Below, in pieces: positions 18,015 through 27,092 of a stretch of DNA of 36,059 bases. A program made the translations under genes and the position numbers. The stretch covers positions 1 to 36,059 of the forward strand of contig NZ_JACJPG010000257.1 of the NCBI RefSeq assembly GCF_014695955.1, read 5' to 3'. The notes beneath the pieces were generated by a model. It saw only the letters and a program-made list of their open reading frames with translations, was not told the DNA's origin and did no database searches. Positions within the stretch are counted from its first letter, which is position 1; the number at the start of each line of letters is the position of its first letter. The stretch is from Leptolyngbya sp. FACHB-36. GTDB lineage: Bacteria > Cyanobacteriota > Cyanobacteriia > Leptolyngbyales > Leptolyngbyaceae.

Positions 18015-18064
18015 GGGTTCTTGACAGAAGAACACTGGAATGAATTGTTCTTCATCAAGAACCC
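18015..18064 (+). promoter_or_regulatory. Long imperfect hairpin between pilT and pilC
   Basis: Two nested perfect arms: 18015-18024 with 18055-18064 (10 bp) and 18027-18033 with 18047-18053 (7 bp), separated by a small internal loop and closed by a 13-nt loop. It begins 14 bp after the pilT stop and is followed by CAATTTTGCG. That makes it a possible partial terminator or RNase processing/stability element separating pilC expression from pilB-pilT. The pairing is visible; the role is inference. Confidence 0.6.
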
Positions 18065-18126
18065 CAATTTTGCGTATAACTGGATCACTGCTTGATCTCA
18101 CAACGTTTTCCAATCGAGTAATCGCT

Positions 18127-19350
18127 ATGCCTACCTTCGTTGCTCGCGTTCAAGACGGTCAAGGAACCGCCAGACGAGAACGCGTTATTGCTGATTCGCT
18201 TGCGGATGCCCGCACCGTTTTGCGCGATCGCGGTCTATTTGTCCGGGATCTGCGGCAAGACAAAGGACTTACCACCAACATTGACTTCAAACAGCTTCAA
18301 ACGTCGCTGGCAACGGTGACCGTGAAGGACAAGGCGGTCTTTTCACGACAGTTTGCCGCACTGGTAAACGCGGGTGTGGCAATGGTGCGGGGACTGGGTG
18401 TATTGACTGAGCAGTGCCAAAATCCCAAGCTCAAGCGGGCATTGCAGGAGATTAGCTCGGATGTTCAACAGGGAACGAACTTGTCGGATTCCATGCGGAA
18501 GCATCCCCAATGCTTTGATAACCTGTACGTCAGCATGGTTCAGGCAGGCGAGGTCGGCGGCGTGCTCGATGAAGTACTGAATCGTCTGGCAAAGCTGTTG
18601 GAGGATGTGGCGCGGCTCCAGAACCAGATTCGATCGGCGATGGCGTATCCTGTCACCGTCGGAATTATGGCAACTGTTATCTTCATCGGCATGACCGTAT
18701 TCATCCTGCCGACGTTTGCCAAGGTTTTCGAGGACATCGGTGCTGATTTGCCGGAGTTCACGAAGTTTATGCTAGCAATCAGTGAATTTCTGCGTAGCCC
18801 CCGCGTATTAATTCTGGTTATTCTGGTTCCGGTGGTTATTTTTGCCTACAACCAGTACTACAAAACCCGCGTCGGTCGCGAAACGATGGACCGCTTCTTT
18901 CTGCGGATGCCGCTGTTTGGCGATTTGATTCAGAAAACGGCGACGGCTCGATTCTGTCGGACGTTTGGCGCACTGACTCGATCGGGCGTTCCCATCCTAA
19001 CGAGTCTAGAAATCGTGCGGGACACCGCAGGTAACCAGGTGATCGCTAACGCAGTGGATGAGGCGCGGCGAGAAATTCAAACAGGCGGTTTGATTAGTAT
19101 CGCCTTGCAGAAAGAGCAAGTGTTCCCGCTGATGGCCATTCAGATGATCAGCATCGGTGAGGAAACCGGAGAACTCGACAAAATGCTGATGAAAGTGGCA
19201 GACTTTTATGAGGACGAGGTGGAGCAGGCAGTAAAAGCACTCACTAGCATCATGGAACCGATTATGATTTTGTTCCTGGGCGGGATGGTTGGTGCGATTC
19301 TGCTGTCCATGTATCTACCGATGTTCAAGGTGTTTGAAAAGTTGGGTTAA
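18127..19350 (+). CDS. pilC: Type IV pilus inner-membrane platform protein PilC
   Basis: Starting at ATG 18127 (MPTFVARVQDGQG) gives 407 aa, the normal PilC length; an upstream in-frame ATG at 18040 would add 29 unrelated residues and overlap the hairpin. Two T2SSF (GspF) domains lie at about 70-195 and 273-395, each with the typical FSRQFAALVNAGV / FCRTFGALTRSGVPI opening and a G.LS.../GGLIS segment. Membrane helices are around 173-194, 226-242 and 374-396. PilC couples the PilB and PilT motors to the pilus base. Confidence 0.96.
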   Translation: MPTFVARVQDGQGTARRERVIADSLADARTVLRDRGLFVRDLRQDKGLTTNIDFKQLQTSLATVTVKDKAVFSRQFAALVNAGVAMVRGLGVLTEQCQNPKLKRALQEISSDVQQGTNLSDSMRKHPQCFDNLYVSMVQAGEVGGVLDEVLNRLAKLLEDVARLQNQIRSAMAYPVTVGIMATVIFIGMTVFILPTFAKVFEDIGADLPEFTKFMLAISEFLRSPRVLILVILVPVVIFAYNQYYKTRVGRETMDRFFLRMPLFGDLIQKTATARFCRTFGALTRSGVPILTSLEIVRDTAGNQVIANAVDEARREIQTGGLISIALQKEQVFPLMAIQMISIGEETGELDKMLMKVADFYEDEVEQAVKALTSIMEPIMILFLGGMVGAILLSMYLPMFKVFEKLG

Positions 19351-19381
19351 ACCTGGAAGGTTGCTCCTGGTCATTCCTAAG

Positions 19382-19408
19382 ACCCTCTGCTGCTTGCCGG
19401 TGGAGGGT
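19382..19408 (+). terminator. Weak terminator-like hairpin after pilC
   Basis: A 6-bp stem (19382-19387 with 19403-19408) with a 15-nt loop is followed by TATTGTATTT. It is 31 bp after the pilC stop and before the next gene on the same strand. The short stem and long loop make it a weak candidate. Confidence 0.35.
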
Positions 19409-19430
19409 TATTGTATTTAGAACCAAAATT

Positions 19431-20030
19431 ATGGCTGTCACGAAGACTCACTACGAAACGCGACTGGCAGAGTACAGCGATTCCCTTGGCGCGATCGCAC
19501 TGCTGAAGCAGCATCGCCCCTACCTGGAGCTTCTGCCCAGTATGCGGCGTCCAGACGAAAGCGTCATTACCATTCCTCTGCCCGTCGTACAGCTGCGGGG
19601 AATAGTGCCACAAGGACGATCAAGCACCCATACCGCCGAGAGCGAAACGCTGTGCTTACCGTGTGATATTGCTGTTTTAATGTGCGATCCGGAATGGAAG
19701 ATCAAAACTGGCGTTGAGATTTTTGTGTTTATCCATCGTCCCCAGGAAGATTTCTCTGATTTGCTAGGGCGCTGGCGACAGACACAAGTGTGGCTCAGCC
19801 GAGGATATCAATGGGACATGCCGCTGCGCCATAAGCACATTCTGAGTGAGGGGGCCGATAGCCACTATCCACTGTTCGTGGTGTTTGAGGAAACGCCAGA
19901 GCGAATCAAGCGCGGACTCAGGGGCGCGTTCTTGCCCGTTGTGTCTCAACCGATCGAGGTTTCTGATAACAAGCCGAATAGCACCCTTGAGGCACTGTGG
20001 GTAGACGACAAGGAAGATACTCTATCCTGA
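19431..20030 (+). CDS. Hypothetical soluble protein downstream of pilC
   Basis: A 199-aa protein not recognised. There is no signal peptide or TM segment. Alternating hydrophobic strands (VITIPLPVVQLRG, IAVLMCDPEWKI, VEIFVFIHRP, YPLFVVFEETPE) suggest an alpha/beta fold, with an acidic C-terminal tail. The spacing DLLGRWRQTQVWLSRGYQWDMP is distinctive but I can assign no family. It starts at ATG 19431, 80 bp after pilC on the same strand. It ends 4 bp from the stop codon of the convergent kinase gene, so the two mRNAs likely overlap at their 3' ends. A link to pili is only positional. Confidence 0.75.
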   Translation: MAVTKTHYETRLAEYSDSLGAIALLKQHRPYLELLPSMRRPDESVITIPLPVVQLRGIVPQGRSSTHTAESETLCLPCDIAVLMCDPEWKIKTGVEIFVFIHRPQEDFSDLLGRWRQTQVWLSRGYQWDMPLRHKHILSEGADSHYPLFVVFEETPERIKRGLRGAFLPVVSQPIEVSDNKPNSTLEALWVDDKEDTLS

Positions 20031-20034
20031 CACA

Positions 20035-22485
20035 CTAGTTTCGATCGGTTGGCGGCAGCAGGGAGGACTCTTCCACGTTTTGGGACCACACCTTCGTGGC
20101 GTCTGACCCAAACGCAAGGGACTCCTCGTTCGCATCCGAGCCTAGGGCAGACAGCGGCCCACTCGACAGATCGATAACCGCTGGCAGCGGCGAGGTGACT
20201 GCTAGCGCTTTCAAGTCTTGTAGCACATCAGTCGCAGACTGGTAGCGCTCTCGGAAGTCACGACGCACCATTTTGCTCAGCACCGTTGCCAGCGCGTGGC
20301 TAACATGCGGTGCCCAACGCCGCCAGTCTACTTCCCCATTTGTGTCTTTCTTCGGTGAAAAGCCAGTCAGCGACTGAATGCCAATAATCCCCACCGCGTA
20401 GATATCGCTGTTAAATTCTGGTCGTCCAGCGCACTGCTCGTCTGGCATGTAGTCTTTTGTGCCGATCGCCACGGTTAGGGTGGACTGCTCCCCTTCCTCA
20501 ATCAACTTTTGCTTCACAGCACCAAAGTCAATTAAAACGGGCTTACCATCCGACTTACGGCGAATAATATTGCTGGGTTTAATGTCTCGGTGAATCACAT
20601 TCTGGCTGTGAACGAACTCCAGAATGAATAGAAGATTTTGAAGCAAATCCACCACCCAGCGTTCGGGTCGGGCATTTCCCGTTAGACGAAGCTCATCGCT
20701 GAGGGGGCTACCGTCAATAAACTCCTGCACCAGGTAAAACTCTTGCTGTTCTTCAAACTCAAAGTAGGCAAGCAGTTGAGGAATTTGGTCATGTCTACCC
20801 AACTGCTGAAGAATTTTAGCTTCTAGCTCAAACAATCGCTGGGCAAGTTGGAAGTGCTTCGGGTTATTGGTGACAGGACGAAGCTGCTTGACGACACAGA
20901 GCGGAGCACCCGGCAATCGAATATCTTTGGCAATGTAGGTTTCTCCAAATCCTCCAGCTCCTAGGACCTTGGTAATCTCGTAGCGATCGGCGAGTTTGGT
21001 TCCAACAATTTCCTCGTTGCGCTTCTCTAGTAGCAGGTCTTGTAAATCCTCTTGCTCACTGGTGCGGATGATGTCCTGAACGATTGGCGCTGAGGCAAAG
21101 GATTTTAGAATCTGCTTGAAGTTAAGCTTTTGGCGATCCTCGTTGAGTAGCCCCATGACGAGATAGGAGACGCCGCTCAGAGCCATCGCCGTGATCGGCA
21201 GCGCGACTGGCAGAATCAGCCCTGCATAAACGAAGACCGCATAGCTAACTCCGCCCCAGACAAGCACGGTTGCACCCACTAGCGCCAAGCGGTGCAGCAA
21301 ACGCTTTGAACGAGTCTGAACATAAGCGGCGGCAGCGACCAGAATTAGCACAACGGCTCCTTGTCCTGCTGGATTTGGTAGAGCGTTGGCGATCGCTCGA
21401 TTTTGTAGTAGCGTGGCGATCGAGTTCGCGTGAACCTCCACTCCACTCATGCGATTAGGATGCAGCAGTGTGCCAGAGAACGGAGCCGAATGAGAGTCTT
21501 GATAAATTTCTGCCGTCGGTCCAATCAAGACAATCTTGTTTTTGAAGGTGCCGTTCTTAACGTGATAGCTCCAGCTTTCCGGGTCCAACACCTGCCAGAA
21601 CGGTACGTGCTGAAACGTTCCTCGTGGACCGTAGAACGAAATTGTCGAACCTTTGGGTGAGAAATGCTGCTGCTGTGCTGCTTGCAGGCTTGCTTCAGCA
21701 AACGAGGGCGTTAAGGCGCTCTGCTGTAGAAACAGCTGTGCCAGGTCCGGCGAGTAGGTCCGTGCCACCTGCTGAGGGTACTGGCTACCCAACTGGTGCA
21801 GCTTGCCGTTCGGCTCGATTAGAAAATTGATGAAGCCAACGCGCAGCGAAGGTAACTGAAATATCGGATTAGGGGTAAGAAGCTGGGTACGATTGCCTTC
21901 TCGCGTTGTCTGATTATTCGCGTCGTCGTATTGCGCGGCTAGCACGACGCGATCGGCGTGCTTCGTCAACGTCGTTAGCAGACGCTGATCATCCTCGGGA
22001 CCGTGGCTGCTGAGCGCATCAAGCACTATGTCCAGGGAGACTGCCCGTGCTCCAGCACTCGTGAGTCGATCGATCGCCACTGCATAGGCTGCCCGCTTAG
22101 GTGGAGAAGTTTGCAGCGGCTCTAAATAGGCGTAGCGCTGCGGGTCGCTAGAGTAGACCTGCGTGCCTTGCACCTGCGTGTCCTCATCCAGCGCCAGAAT
22201 GACAATATTCTGAGGCGGAGCGATGGGACCGCGTAGCTCAAAAAATAGGGTTTGCGCTTGTCGCTCCCACGATCGAGCAAAATCTGTTTGGGTTGCAGTG
22301 ATAAGCGCGGCTGCAACTGCCCAGATGCCCACCATTACATGGTTGCTTAGCTTCGTTAGGCGGCGGGCTTGAATCTTGGTGAGACTGGGCTTTGTGGTGC
22401 GGTTGCCCGTAGACGATCGACGATTGTTTGTGGACGGCTGGGCAATCAGGGTTTCCGTCTGGGGTAGCGGGGGCTTGCTAGTCAT
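20035..22485 (-). CDS. CHASE2-domain serine/threonine protein kinase
   Basis: Starting at ATG 22485 gives 816 aa; an in-frame GTG at 22521 would add 12 residues. A TM (about 49-67) precedes an extracytoplasmic CHASE2 sensor (about 75-375, typified by LRGPIAPPQNIVILALDEDT and a VLIGPTAEIYQD motif). Three TM helices lie at about 375-445, then a linker and a cytoplasmic Hanks-type kinase domain (about 502-770). Catalytic features are the Gly loop LGAGGFGETY, Lys533 (CVVKQL), HRD 632-634 (VIHRDIKPSN) and DFG 653-655, so the kinase is probably active. The architecture implies sensing an unknown external or periplasmic signal and phosphorylating unknown Ser/Thr targets. Such CHASE2-STK fusions are common in filamentous cyanobacteria. 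Confidence 0.95.
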   Translation of the reverse strand: MTSKPPLPQTETLIAQPSTNNRRSSTGNRTTKPSLTKIQARRLTKLSNHVMVGIWAVAAALITATQTDFARSWERQAQTLFFELRGPIAPPQNIVILALDEDTQVQGTQVYSSDPQRYAYLEPLQTSPPKRAAYAVAIDRLTSAGARAVSLDIVLDALSSHGPEDDQRLLTTLTKHADRVVLAAQYDDANNQTTREGNRTQLLTPNPIFQLPSLRVGFINFLIEPNGKLHQLGSQYPQQVARTYSPDLAQLFLQQSALTPSFAEASLQAAQQQHFSPKGSTISFYGPRGTFQHVPFWQVLDPESWSYHVKNGTFKNKIVLIGPTAEIYQDSHSAPFSGTLLHPNRMSGVEVHANSIATLLQNRAIANALPNPAGQGAVVLILVAAAAYVQTRSKRLLHRLALVGATVLVWGGVSYAVFVYAGLILPVALPITAMALSGVSYLVMGLLNEDRQKLNFKQILKSFASAPIVQDIIRTSEQEDLQDLLLEKRNEEIVGTKLADRYEITKVLGAGGFGETYIAKDIRLPGAPLCVVKQLRPVTNNPKHFQLAQRLFELEAKILQQLGRHDQIPQLLAYFEFEEQQEFYLVQEFIDGSPLSDELRLTGNARPERWVVDLLQNLLFILEFVHSQNVIHRDIKPSNIIRRKSDGKPVLIDFGAVKQKLIEEGEQSTLTVAIGTKDYMPDEQCAGRPEFNSDIYAVGIIGIQSLTGFSPKKDTNGEVDWRRWAPHVSHALATVLSKMVRRDFRERYQSATDVLQDLKALAVTSPLPAVIDLSSGPLSALGSDANEESLAFGSDATKVWSQNVEESSLLPPTDRN

Positions 22486-23102
22486 CTTTTTAATTTTTGT
22501 GAACACTTCCCGACGACGCACCCAAACGCAATTGAAATCTTCAGTCTCAGCACAGACCCATCTTAAGAGATTCTACGGACAATGTTGTCAAGTTCGCGGC
22601 GTTATTCTTCAGAGTCTTACCTGCGCTGTATCGGTTGCACTACCGTTTTGAGTCAAGGGTTAATTTATTCTTTTTCACGGCGCTTATCCTATTTCCGACT
22701 CTGTGAGGGTGAAACAGCGACCTCAGGTTGTGTTCCGGATATAAAGAATGCAATCAAGGCAAATTTCCCTAGCTTCTACCGAATACGATCACCGCCTAGA
22801 CTAGCTCCTGCGATACGAGAGGCTGACGCAGAGGGTAATACCTTCTTAGAAATCCTTCGGCAGAGAGATGTTGATTTGTGCTAGCTAATTAGCATGGTTT
22901 TCAATATGCCTATAGTGAATGCTCCTCATACTTTGGGCTAGCTCTGTGAAGCTGCCCGTTGATAATTTTCATGCGCTGAGATTACAGGGGCAACAAGAAA
23001 GTTTAACCTGATGGATTAATTTCGATTTCGTCACTTAGAATTAATTGTTAAGATTAGTTAATCATTGCTTTATTTACTTCTACTTTTAGGTCTTTAGCTT
23101 CT
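22486..23102. other. Long spacer between the kinase and NYN genes
   Basis: About 617 bp without a convincing gene. The right third is AT-rich (about 23020-23100) and probably holds the promoter of the NYN gene. At 22976-23020 two words resembling the conserved THI-box (CTGAGATTACA and AACCTGATGGATTAAT) appear in the right order, but the rest of a TPP aptamer is not evident (see findings). A 100-codon open frame at 22582-22884 has no recognisable composition or start signal and is not called. Confidence 0.5.
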
Positions 23103-23621
23103 ATGCATTACTCGATGAGCCGTCTGTCGATTTTTGTAGACGGAAACAATATGTTTTACGCTCAACAGAAGAATGGCTGGTTCTTCGACCCTAAGCGGGT
23201 GCTGGAGTACTTCACGAGCGATCCGAATGTCACGCTGATCAATGCATTTTGGTACACGGGACTGAAAGATCCACAGGACCAGCGAGGATTTCGGGATGCC
23301 CTGATTAGCTTGGGATACACGGTCAGAACCAAGCAGCTAAAAGAGTATTACGACGATAGCTCGGGGCGGTACTCGCAGAAAGCTAACCTGGATATTGAAA
23401 TTGTGGTAGATATGTTCAACACGGTTGAACAGTACGATCGCATGGTGCTATTTAGCGGCGACGGCGATTTCGAACGGGCGATCGAGCTGCTGCGGACGCG
23501 AAACACGCACATCATTGTGGTTTCCACAGAAGGCATGATCGCGCGGGAGCTACGCAACGCCACCGATCGCTACATTGACCTTAACGACATTCGCAAACAG
23601 ATCGAGAAAGTTGATTACTGA
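23103..23621 (+). CDS. LabA/DUF88-type NYN-domain protein (putative nuclease)
   Basis: A 172-aa single-domain NYN (PIN-like) protein. Acidic metal-site residues occur in the expected places: Asp in SIFVDGNNM, the ANLDIEIVVDM motif and FSGDGDFERAI, followed by IIVVSTEGMIARELRNATDRYIDL. LabA in Synechococcus elongatus, in the same family, affects circadian output; other NYN proteins are RNases. Whether this one is LabA itself cannot be decided. The second ATG (23115, MSRLSIF) is an equally good start. It is monocistronic by spacing, with leuA following after 139 bp. Confidence 0.9.
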   Translation: MHYSMSRLSIFVDGNNMFYAQQKNGWFFDPKRVLEYFTSDPNVTLINAFWYTGLKDPQDQRGFRDALISLGYTVRTKQLKEYYDDSSGRYSQKANLDIEIVVDMFNTVEQYDRMVLFSGDGDFERAIELLRTRNTHIIVVSTEGMIARELRNATDRYIDLNDIRKQIEKVDY

Positions 23622-23760
23622 CTGAAGCCAGCCTGATAGTTGTGGTCATGTGGTTGGTCGTTAGTGGTCAGTTGTAAGGTTACGAACGACGGACAAGCAG
23701 CGACCTAGCCACAAAAGCGATAGGCTAGTATCACAACATTATCTACTTGCACGTTTCCCT

Positions 23761-25386
23761 ATGAACACTCCGTCTAGTCACGAGCGAATCATCATTTTTG
23801 ACACCACTTTGCGCGATGGCGAACAGTGCCCTGGCGCAACGCTAAACGTGGACGAAAAACTGGCGATCGCACGGCAGCTAGCTCGACTAGGCGTAGATGT
23901 GATCGAAGCCGGATTTGCCTTTGCCAGTCCGGGCGATTTTGAGGCAGTTCAAAAGATTGCTCAGTCGGTCGGCACCGAGGACGGACCTGTGATTTGCAGC
24001 TTGGCACGGGCGATTCGTGCCGACATTGAAGCGGCGGCTGAAGCGCTAAAACCTGCTGCTCATTCCCGGATTCACACCTTTATTTCCACCTCGGATATTC
24101 ACCTGGAATACCAGTTGAAGAAATCGCGCTCCGAGGTGCTGGCGATCGCGGAGGAAATGGTCGCCTACGCCAAGTCCTTTGTGGACGACGTGGAATTTTC
24201 GCCGATGGATGCGGCGAGATCGGACCCTGCGTTCCTCTATCAAGTGCTGGAGCGGGCGATCGCGGCAGGCGCAAAAACTATCAACATCCCCGATACCGTC
24301 GGTTACTTGACTCCCAGCGAGTTTGGGGACATGATTCGCGGCATCCGAGAAAACGTGCCGAACGTCGAACAGGCAATTATCTCTGTTCACGGACACAACG
24401 ATTTGGGATTAGCGGTGGCATGCTTCCTGGAAGCGGTGAAGAACGGCGCACGGCAGCTAGAGTGCACAATCAACGGCATTGGAGAGCGGGCAGGCAACGC
24501 GGCGCTAGAGGAATTGGTGATGGCGCTGCATGTTCGTCGTCAGTACTTTAATCCGTTTTTAGGGCGATCGGTGGACTCTGAGGAGCCGTTGACGAACATC
24601 AACACACAAGAAATCTACAAAACCTCGCGCTTGGTCTCGAACTTAACCGGGATGCTGGTGCAGCCGAACAAGGCGATCGTCGGGTCAAATGCCTTTGCCC
24701 ATGAGTCCGGCATCCATCAGGACGGCATGTTGAAGAACAAGCAAACCTACGAAATTATGGATGCGCAGACGATCGGGCTGACCAGCAATCAGCTCGTGCT
24801 GGGTAAGCATTCGGGTCGAAATGCCTTCCGCACACGTTTGAGGGATTTGGGCTTTGACCTGTCAGAGCAAGAGCTGAATAAAGCCTTTGTCCGCTTTAAG
24901 GAATTGGCAGACAAGAAAAAAGAAGTCACCGATCGCGATTTGGAGGCGATCGTCAACGACGAGATTCAGCAGGCACCAGAACTATTCCGGGTTGAGTTGG
25001 TGCAGGTGTCCTGCGGCAATAACGCCTGTCCCACGGCAACGGTAACCCTACGAACGCCCGACGGACAGGAGTTGACCGACGCGGCTACTGGAACCGGACC
25101 TGTCGATGCGGTCTACAAAGCTATTAATCGCGTCGTCAATGTACCGAACCAACTCATTGAGTTTTCGGTCCAGTCCGTGACGGCAGGGATTGACGCGATC
25201 GGCGAAGTCACGATTCGGCTGCGTGGACGCGATCAGATCTTCTCTGGTCACGCTGCCAACACCGACATTATCGTGGCGTCGGCTCAGGCATACGTCAATG
25301 CGCTGAACCGTCTATTCGCAGCACAGCACGACCCAGAGCGCACGAGCTACAAGCAACAAGCAGAGGTTGCATCAGTTCAGAGCTGA
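23761..25386 (+). CDS. leuA: 2-isopropylmalate synthase
   Basis: A 541-aa full-length LeuA. It condenses acetyl-CoA with 2-ketoisovalerate, the first committed step of leucine synthesis. The TIM-barrel catalytic domain begins with the metal/catalytic motif [13 protein letters not shown] (14-26) and contains HGHND with His210 and His212. [12 protein letters not shown] and GKHSGRNAF follow. The C-terminal LeuA regulatory (dimerisation, leucine feedback) domain, about 395-525, contains [13 protein letters not shown]. No Shine-Dalgarno is seen before ATG 23761. A long palindromic terminator follows the stop. Confidence 0.97.
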   Translation: MNTPSSHERIIIFDTTLRDGEQCPGATLNVDEKLAIARQLARLGVDVIEAGFAFASPGDFEAVQKIAQSVGTEDGPVICSLARAIRADIEAAAEALKPAAHSRIHTFISTSDIHLEYQLKKSRSEVLAIAEEMVAYAKSFVDDVEFSPMDAARSDPAFLYQVLERAIAAGAKTINIPDTVGYLTPSEFGDMIRGIRENVPNVEQAIISVHGHNDLGLAVACFLEAVKNGARQLECTINGIGERAGNAALEELVMALHVRRQYFNPFLGRSVDSEEPLTNINTQEIYKTSRLVSNLTGMLVQPNKAIVGSNAFAHESGIHQDGMLKNKQTYEIMDAQTIGLTSNQLVLGKHSGRNAFRTRLRDLGFDLSEQELNKAFVRFKELADKKKEVTDRDLEAIVNDEIQQAPELFRVELVQVSCGNNACPTATVTLRTPDGQELTDAATGTGPVDAVYKAINRVVNVPNQLIEFSVQSVTAGIDAIGEVTIRLRGRDQIFSGHAANTDIIVASAQAYVNALNRLFAAQHDPERTSYKQQAEVASVQS

Positions 25387-25390
25387 TCAC

Positions 25391-25440
25391 TGAATCATGT
25401 TGGAAGGGACGGGGCAACCCCTCCCTTCCAACATGATTCA
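25391..25440. terminator. Bidirectional terminator between leuA and the L,D-transpeptidase
   Basis: A 50-bp near-perfect inverted repeat: a 19-bp stem, one bulged C, four more G-C pairs and a CAA loop centred near 25415. It starts 4 bp after the leuA stop and ends 6 bp from the stop of the convergent transpeptidase gene. Flanking T-runs are short, but the stem is extremely stable and can serve both strands. Confidence 0.8.
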
Positions 25441-25446
25441 ATTGGT

Positions 25447-25950
25447 TCAGTCGTGTACAACAACAGGCGTGCCGATCGTGCTCCAGTTGAATAACCACTT
25501 CGCATGGTCCACGGCAACATTGACGCAGCCGTGACTCACGCGCGTCCCGAATCGGCGATGCCAGTAAGCGCCGTGAATTGCGTAGTTGCCGGAGTAGTAC
25601 ATCGTGTACGGCACATCTGGCACGTCGTAGTCATCGCCTTGCATGCGGCTATAGCGGTGGCGGCTCTGAATCCTAAAAACGCCCGTCTGAGTGGCGCTAG
25701 CTGTTTTACCTGTAGAAACCAAAATAGCGTAGACTGGCGTTTTGCCCTGCCATGCAATCAATCGCTGCCGCGATAGATCGACTTCAATCCAGCGCTGCTG
25801 CGATCGCTGAAAGGTTTGCATGGCTTTCCGGTGGCTAGCCGAATACGTTAGCGCTGGAGCCGCACAGCTTGCTACCATTAGCAGCACTAGCGCCCACAGA
25901 CTCACCCACCGTCGTATCGACCGTGGCAACTTCCAGCCGAACTTGTTCAT
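25447..25950 (-). CDS. L,D-transpeptidase (YkuD), probable lipoprotein
   Basis: A 167-aa protein. The N-terminal hydrophobic signal ends in VASC (Cys29), a lipobox-like site, so it may be a lipoprotein or Sec-exported. The YkuD catalytic domain (about 52-166) carries His126 (YAIHGAYW) and the active-site motif SHGCVN with His140 and Cys142. These enzymes make 3-3 peptidoglycan cross-links or attach proteins to peptidoglycan. It is small, with just the catalytic domain and no LysM or PG-binding domain. It starts at ATG 25950, 65 bp after the stop of the KDPG aldolase gene on the same strand, possibly in one transcript. Confidence 0.93.
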   Translation of the reverse strand: MNKFGWKLPRSIRRWVSLWALVLLMVASCAAPALTYSASHRKAMQTFQRSQQRWIEVDLSRQRLIAWQGKTPVYAILVSTGKTASATQTGVFRIQSRHRYSRMQGDDYDVPDVPYTMYYSGNYAIHGAYWHRRFGTRVSHGCVNVAVDHAKWLFNWSTIGTPVVVHD

Positions 25951-26015
25951 CCGTTCCTCCTGCTTTTACGAGGGTAAGCGGGATTTGCTCAGGCGGCTGA
26001 ATCGTTAACCATTCT

Positions 26016-26690
26016 CTACATGAAGTTAGGGGTGGAGCGCGAGAAAGGCTGAAGCGACTGTACAAGCATTCTTGCCCGATCGGAGATTGCCTCCCAGTTG
26101 CTCTGCTCAACGGCGAGTTTGGGAAACAAATCGCCAGACAGCCCAACTGCAACGGCTCCAGCCGACAGAAACGCGGGCGCATTCTCTAACGTGACGCCGC
26201 CTGTGGGAATCAGGGGAATATCGTCCAGGGGTGACCGCAGGCTGCGAATGTAGTCGGCTCCGCCCAGCGCCTGCACTGGAAACACCTTGACGCACGTTGC
26301 GCCTGCTTGCCATGCGTGGACGATCTCGGTTGGCGATAGCGCTCCGGGCACGATCGGCACCGCGTGATCTGCGGCTAATTGAATTAGACTGACATCGACG
26401 TGAGGCGTAAACAGAAATTGGGCACCCGCCGCGATCGCGTCCTTGAGGTGATCGCGGTTCAACAGCGTTCCTGCTCCGATTTGACAGTGGTGTAGGTCAG
26501 CCCGAAGCTGGCTGATTAACTCAGCGGGACGATCGCTGTTCCAGGTAATCTCGATTAATCGCATTCCTCCCGCCGCAACAGCCGTTGCCAGCCGATACCC
26601 TAATTCAAATTGAGGCGCACGCAGCACCGCGATCGATCGTGCAGCTTGTATATCCGCCAACCAAGCATTTGTATTCATCACTAATTTCAT
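26016..26690 (-). CDS. eda: KDPG / 4-hydroxy-2-oxoglutarate aldolase
   Basis: A 224-aa class I aldolase of the Eda family, cleaving 2-keto-3-deoxy-6-phosphogluconate to pyruvate and glyceraldehyde 3-phosphate (Entner-Doudoroff route, present in many cyanobacteria). Visible features are catalytic Glu47 in IEITWN, GAGTLLN (72-78), FTPH (94-97), Schiff-base Lys135 in CVKVFP, and the phosphate site PTGGV followed by GLSGDLF. The start at 26690 could also be the internal ATG at 26678 without loss of domain. The related keto-deoxy-galactonate aldolase activity cannot be excluded. Confidence 0.92.
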   Translation of the reverse strand: MKLVMNTNAWLADIQAARSIAVLRAPQFELGYRLATAVAAGGMRLIEITWNSDRPAELISQLRADLHHCQIGAGTLLNRDHLKDAIAAGAQFLFTPHVDVSLIQLAADHAVPIVPGALSPTEIVHAWQAGATCVKVFPVQALGGADYIRSLRSPLDDIPLIPTGGVTLENAPAFLSAGAVAVGLSGDLFPKLAVEQSNWEAISDRARMLVQSLQPFSRSTPNFM

Positions 26691-27092
26691 CTCAACAAGC
26701 GAAATTCAAAGAAGTTTTATTGTATAGAAATAATTTTTTAATAGGAATGGTACATTCAAGCTCTATCGAAAGTCTTAGTTACTTAGTAATAGAACATTTT
26801 CTGAAGTCTACATTGAAAAACGAGGCGATCGTTAATTGATAATTCTCTAGAGAGATCCTCTGGAAATACCCACATCCTAACCGTTGTAGCAGTCCAAAAT
26901 GTATATTAGTTATACAATTTACTCTACTCTGACTAAGCGTTTGTCCACTAATTTGATCTCCGTTTCTTAACAAGAGGCTTAACAAAGCCTTAATCCACTA
27001 AGTTAATTTTGCAAGTCAGTCATTAGAAAGAGGAAACTGTTGAATTGAATTTCTAAAGTGAAGACGTTAGCTCATATTTGAGGTATTTCAAC
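26691..27092. promoter_or_regulatory. AT-rich upstream region of the PRC-barrel gene
   Basis: About 400 bp of AT-rich sequence with no gene I would call. It contains a short perfect hairpin (26975-26980 with 26985-26990, 4-nt loop) and a CTCTAGAGAG palindrome near 26845. It must hold the promoters of eda (minus) and of the 27093 gene (plus); no boxes are certain. Confidence 0.4.

Noticed and set aside
22734-22739. TCCGGA box in the kinase-NYN spacer
   Set aside because: No small-RNA-like terminator or gene start at the expected distance downstream.
22582-22884. 100-codon open frame in the kinase-NYN spacer
   Set aside because: No Shine-Dalgarno, no recognisable motif, and composition typical of non-coding sequence.
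26585-26839. 84-codon plus-strand frame over the eda start
   Set aside because: Overlaps the well supported eda gene on the other strand and continues into AT-rich non-coding sequence.
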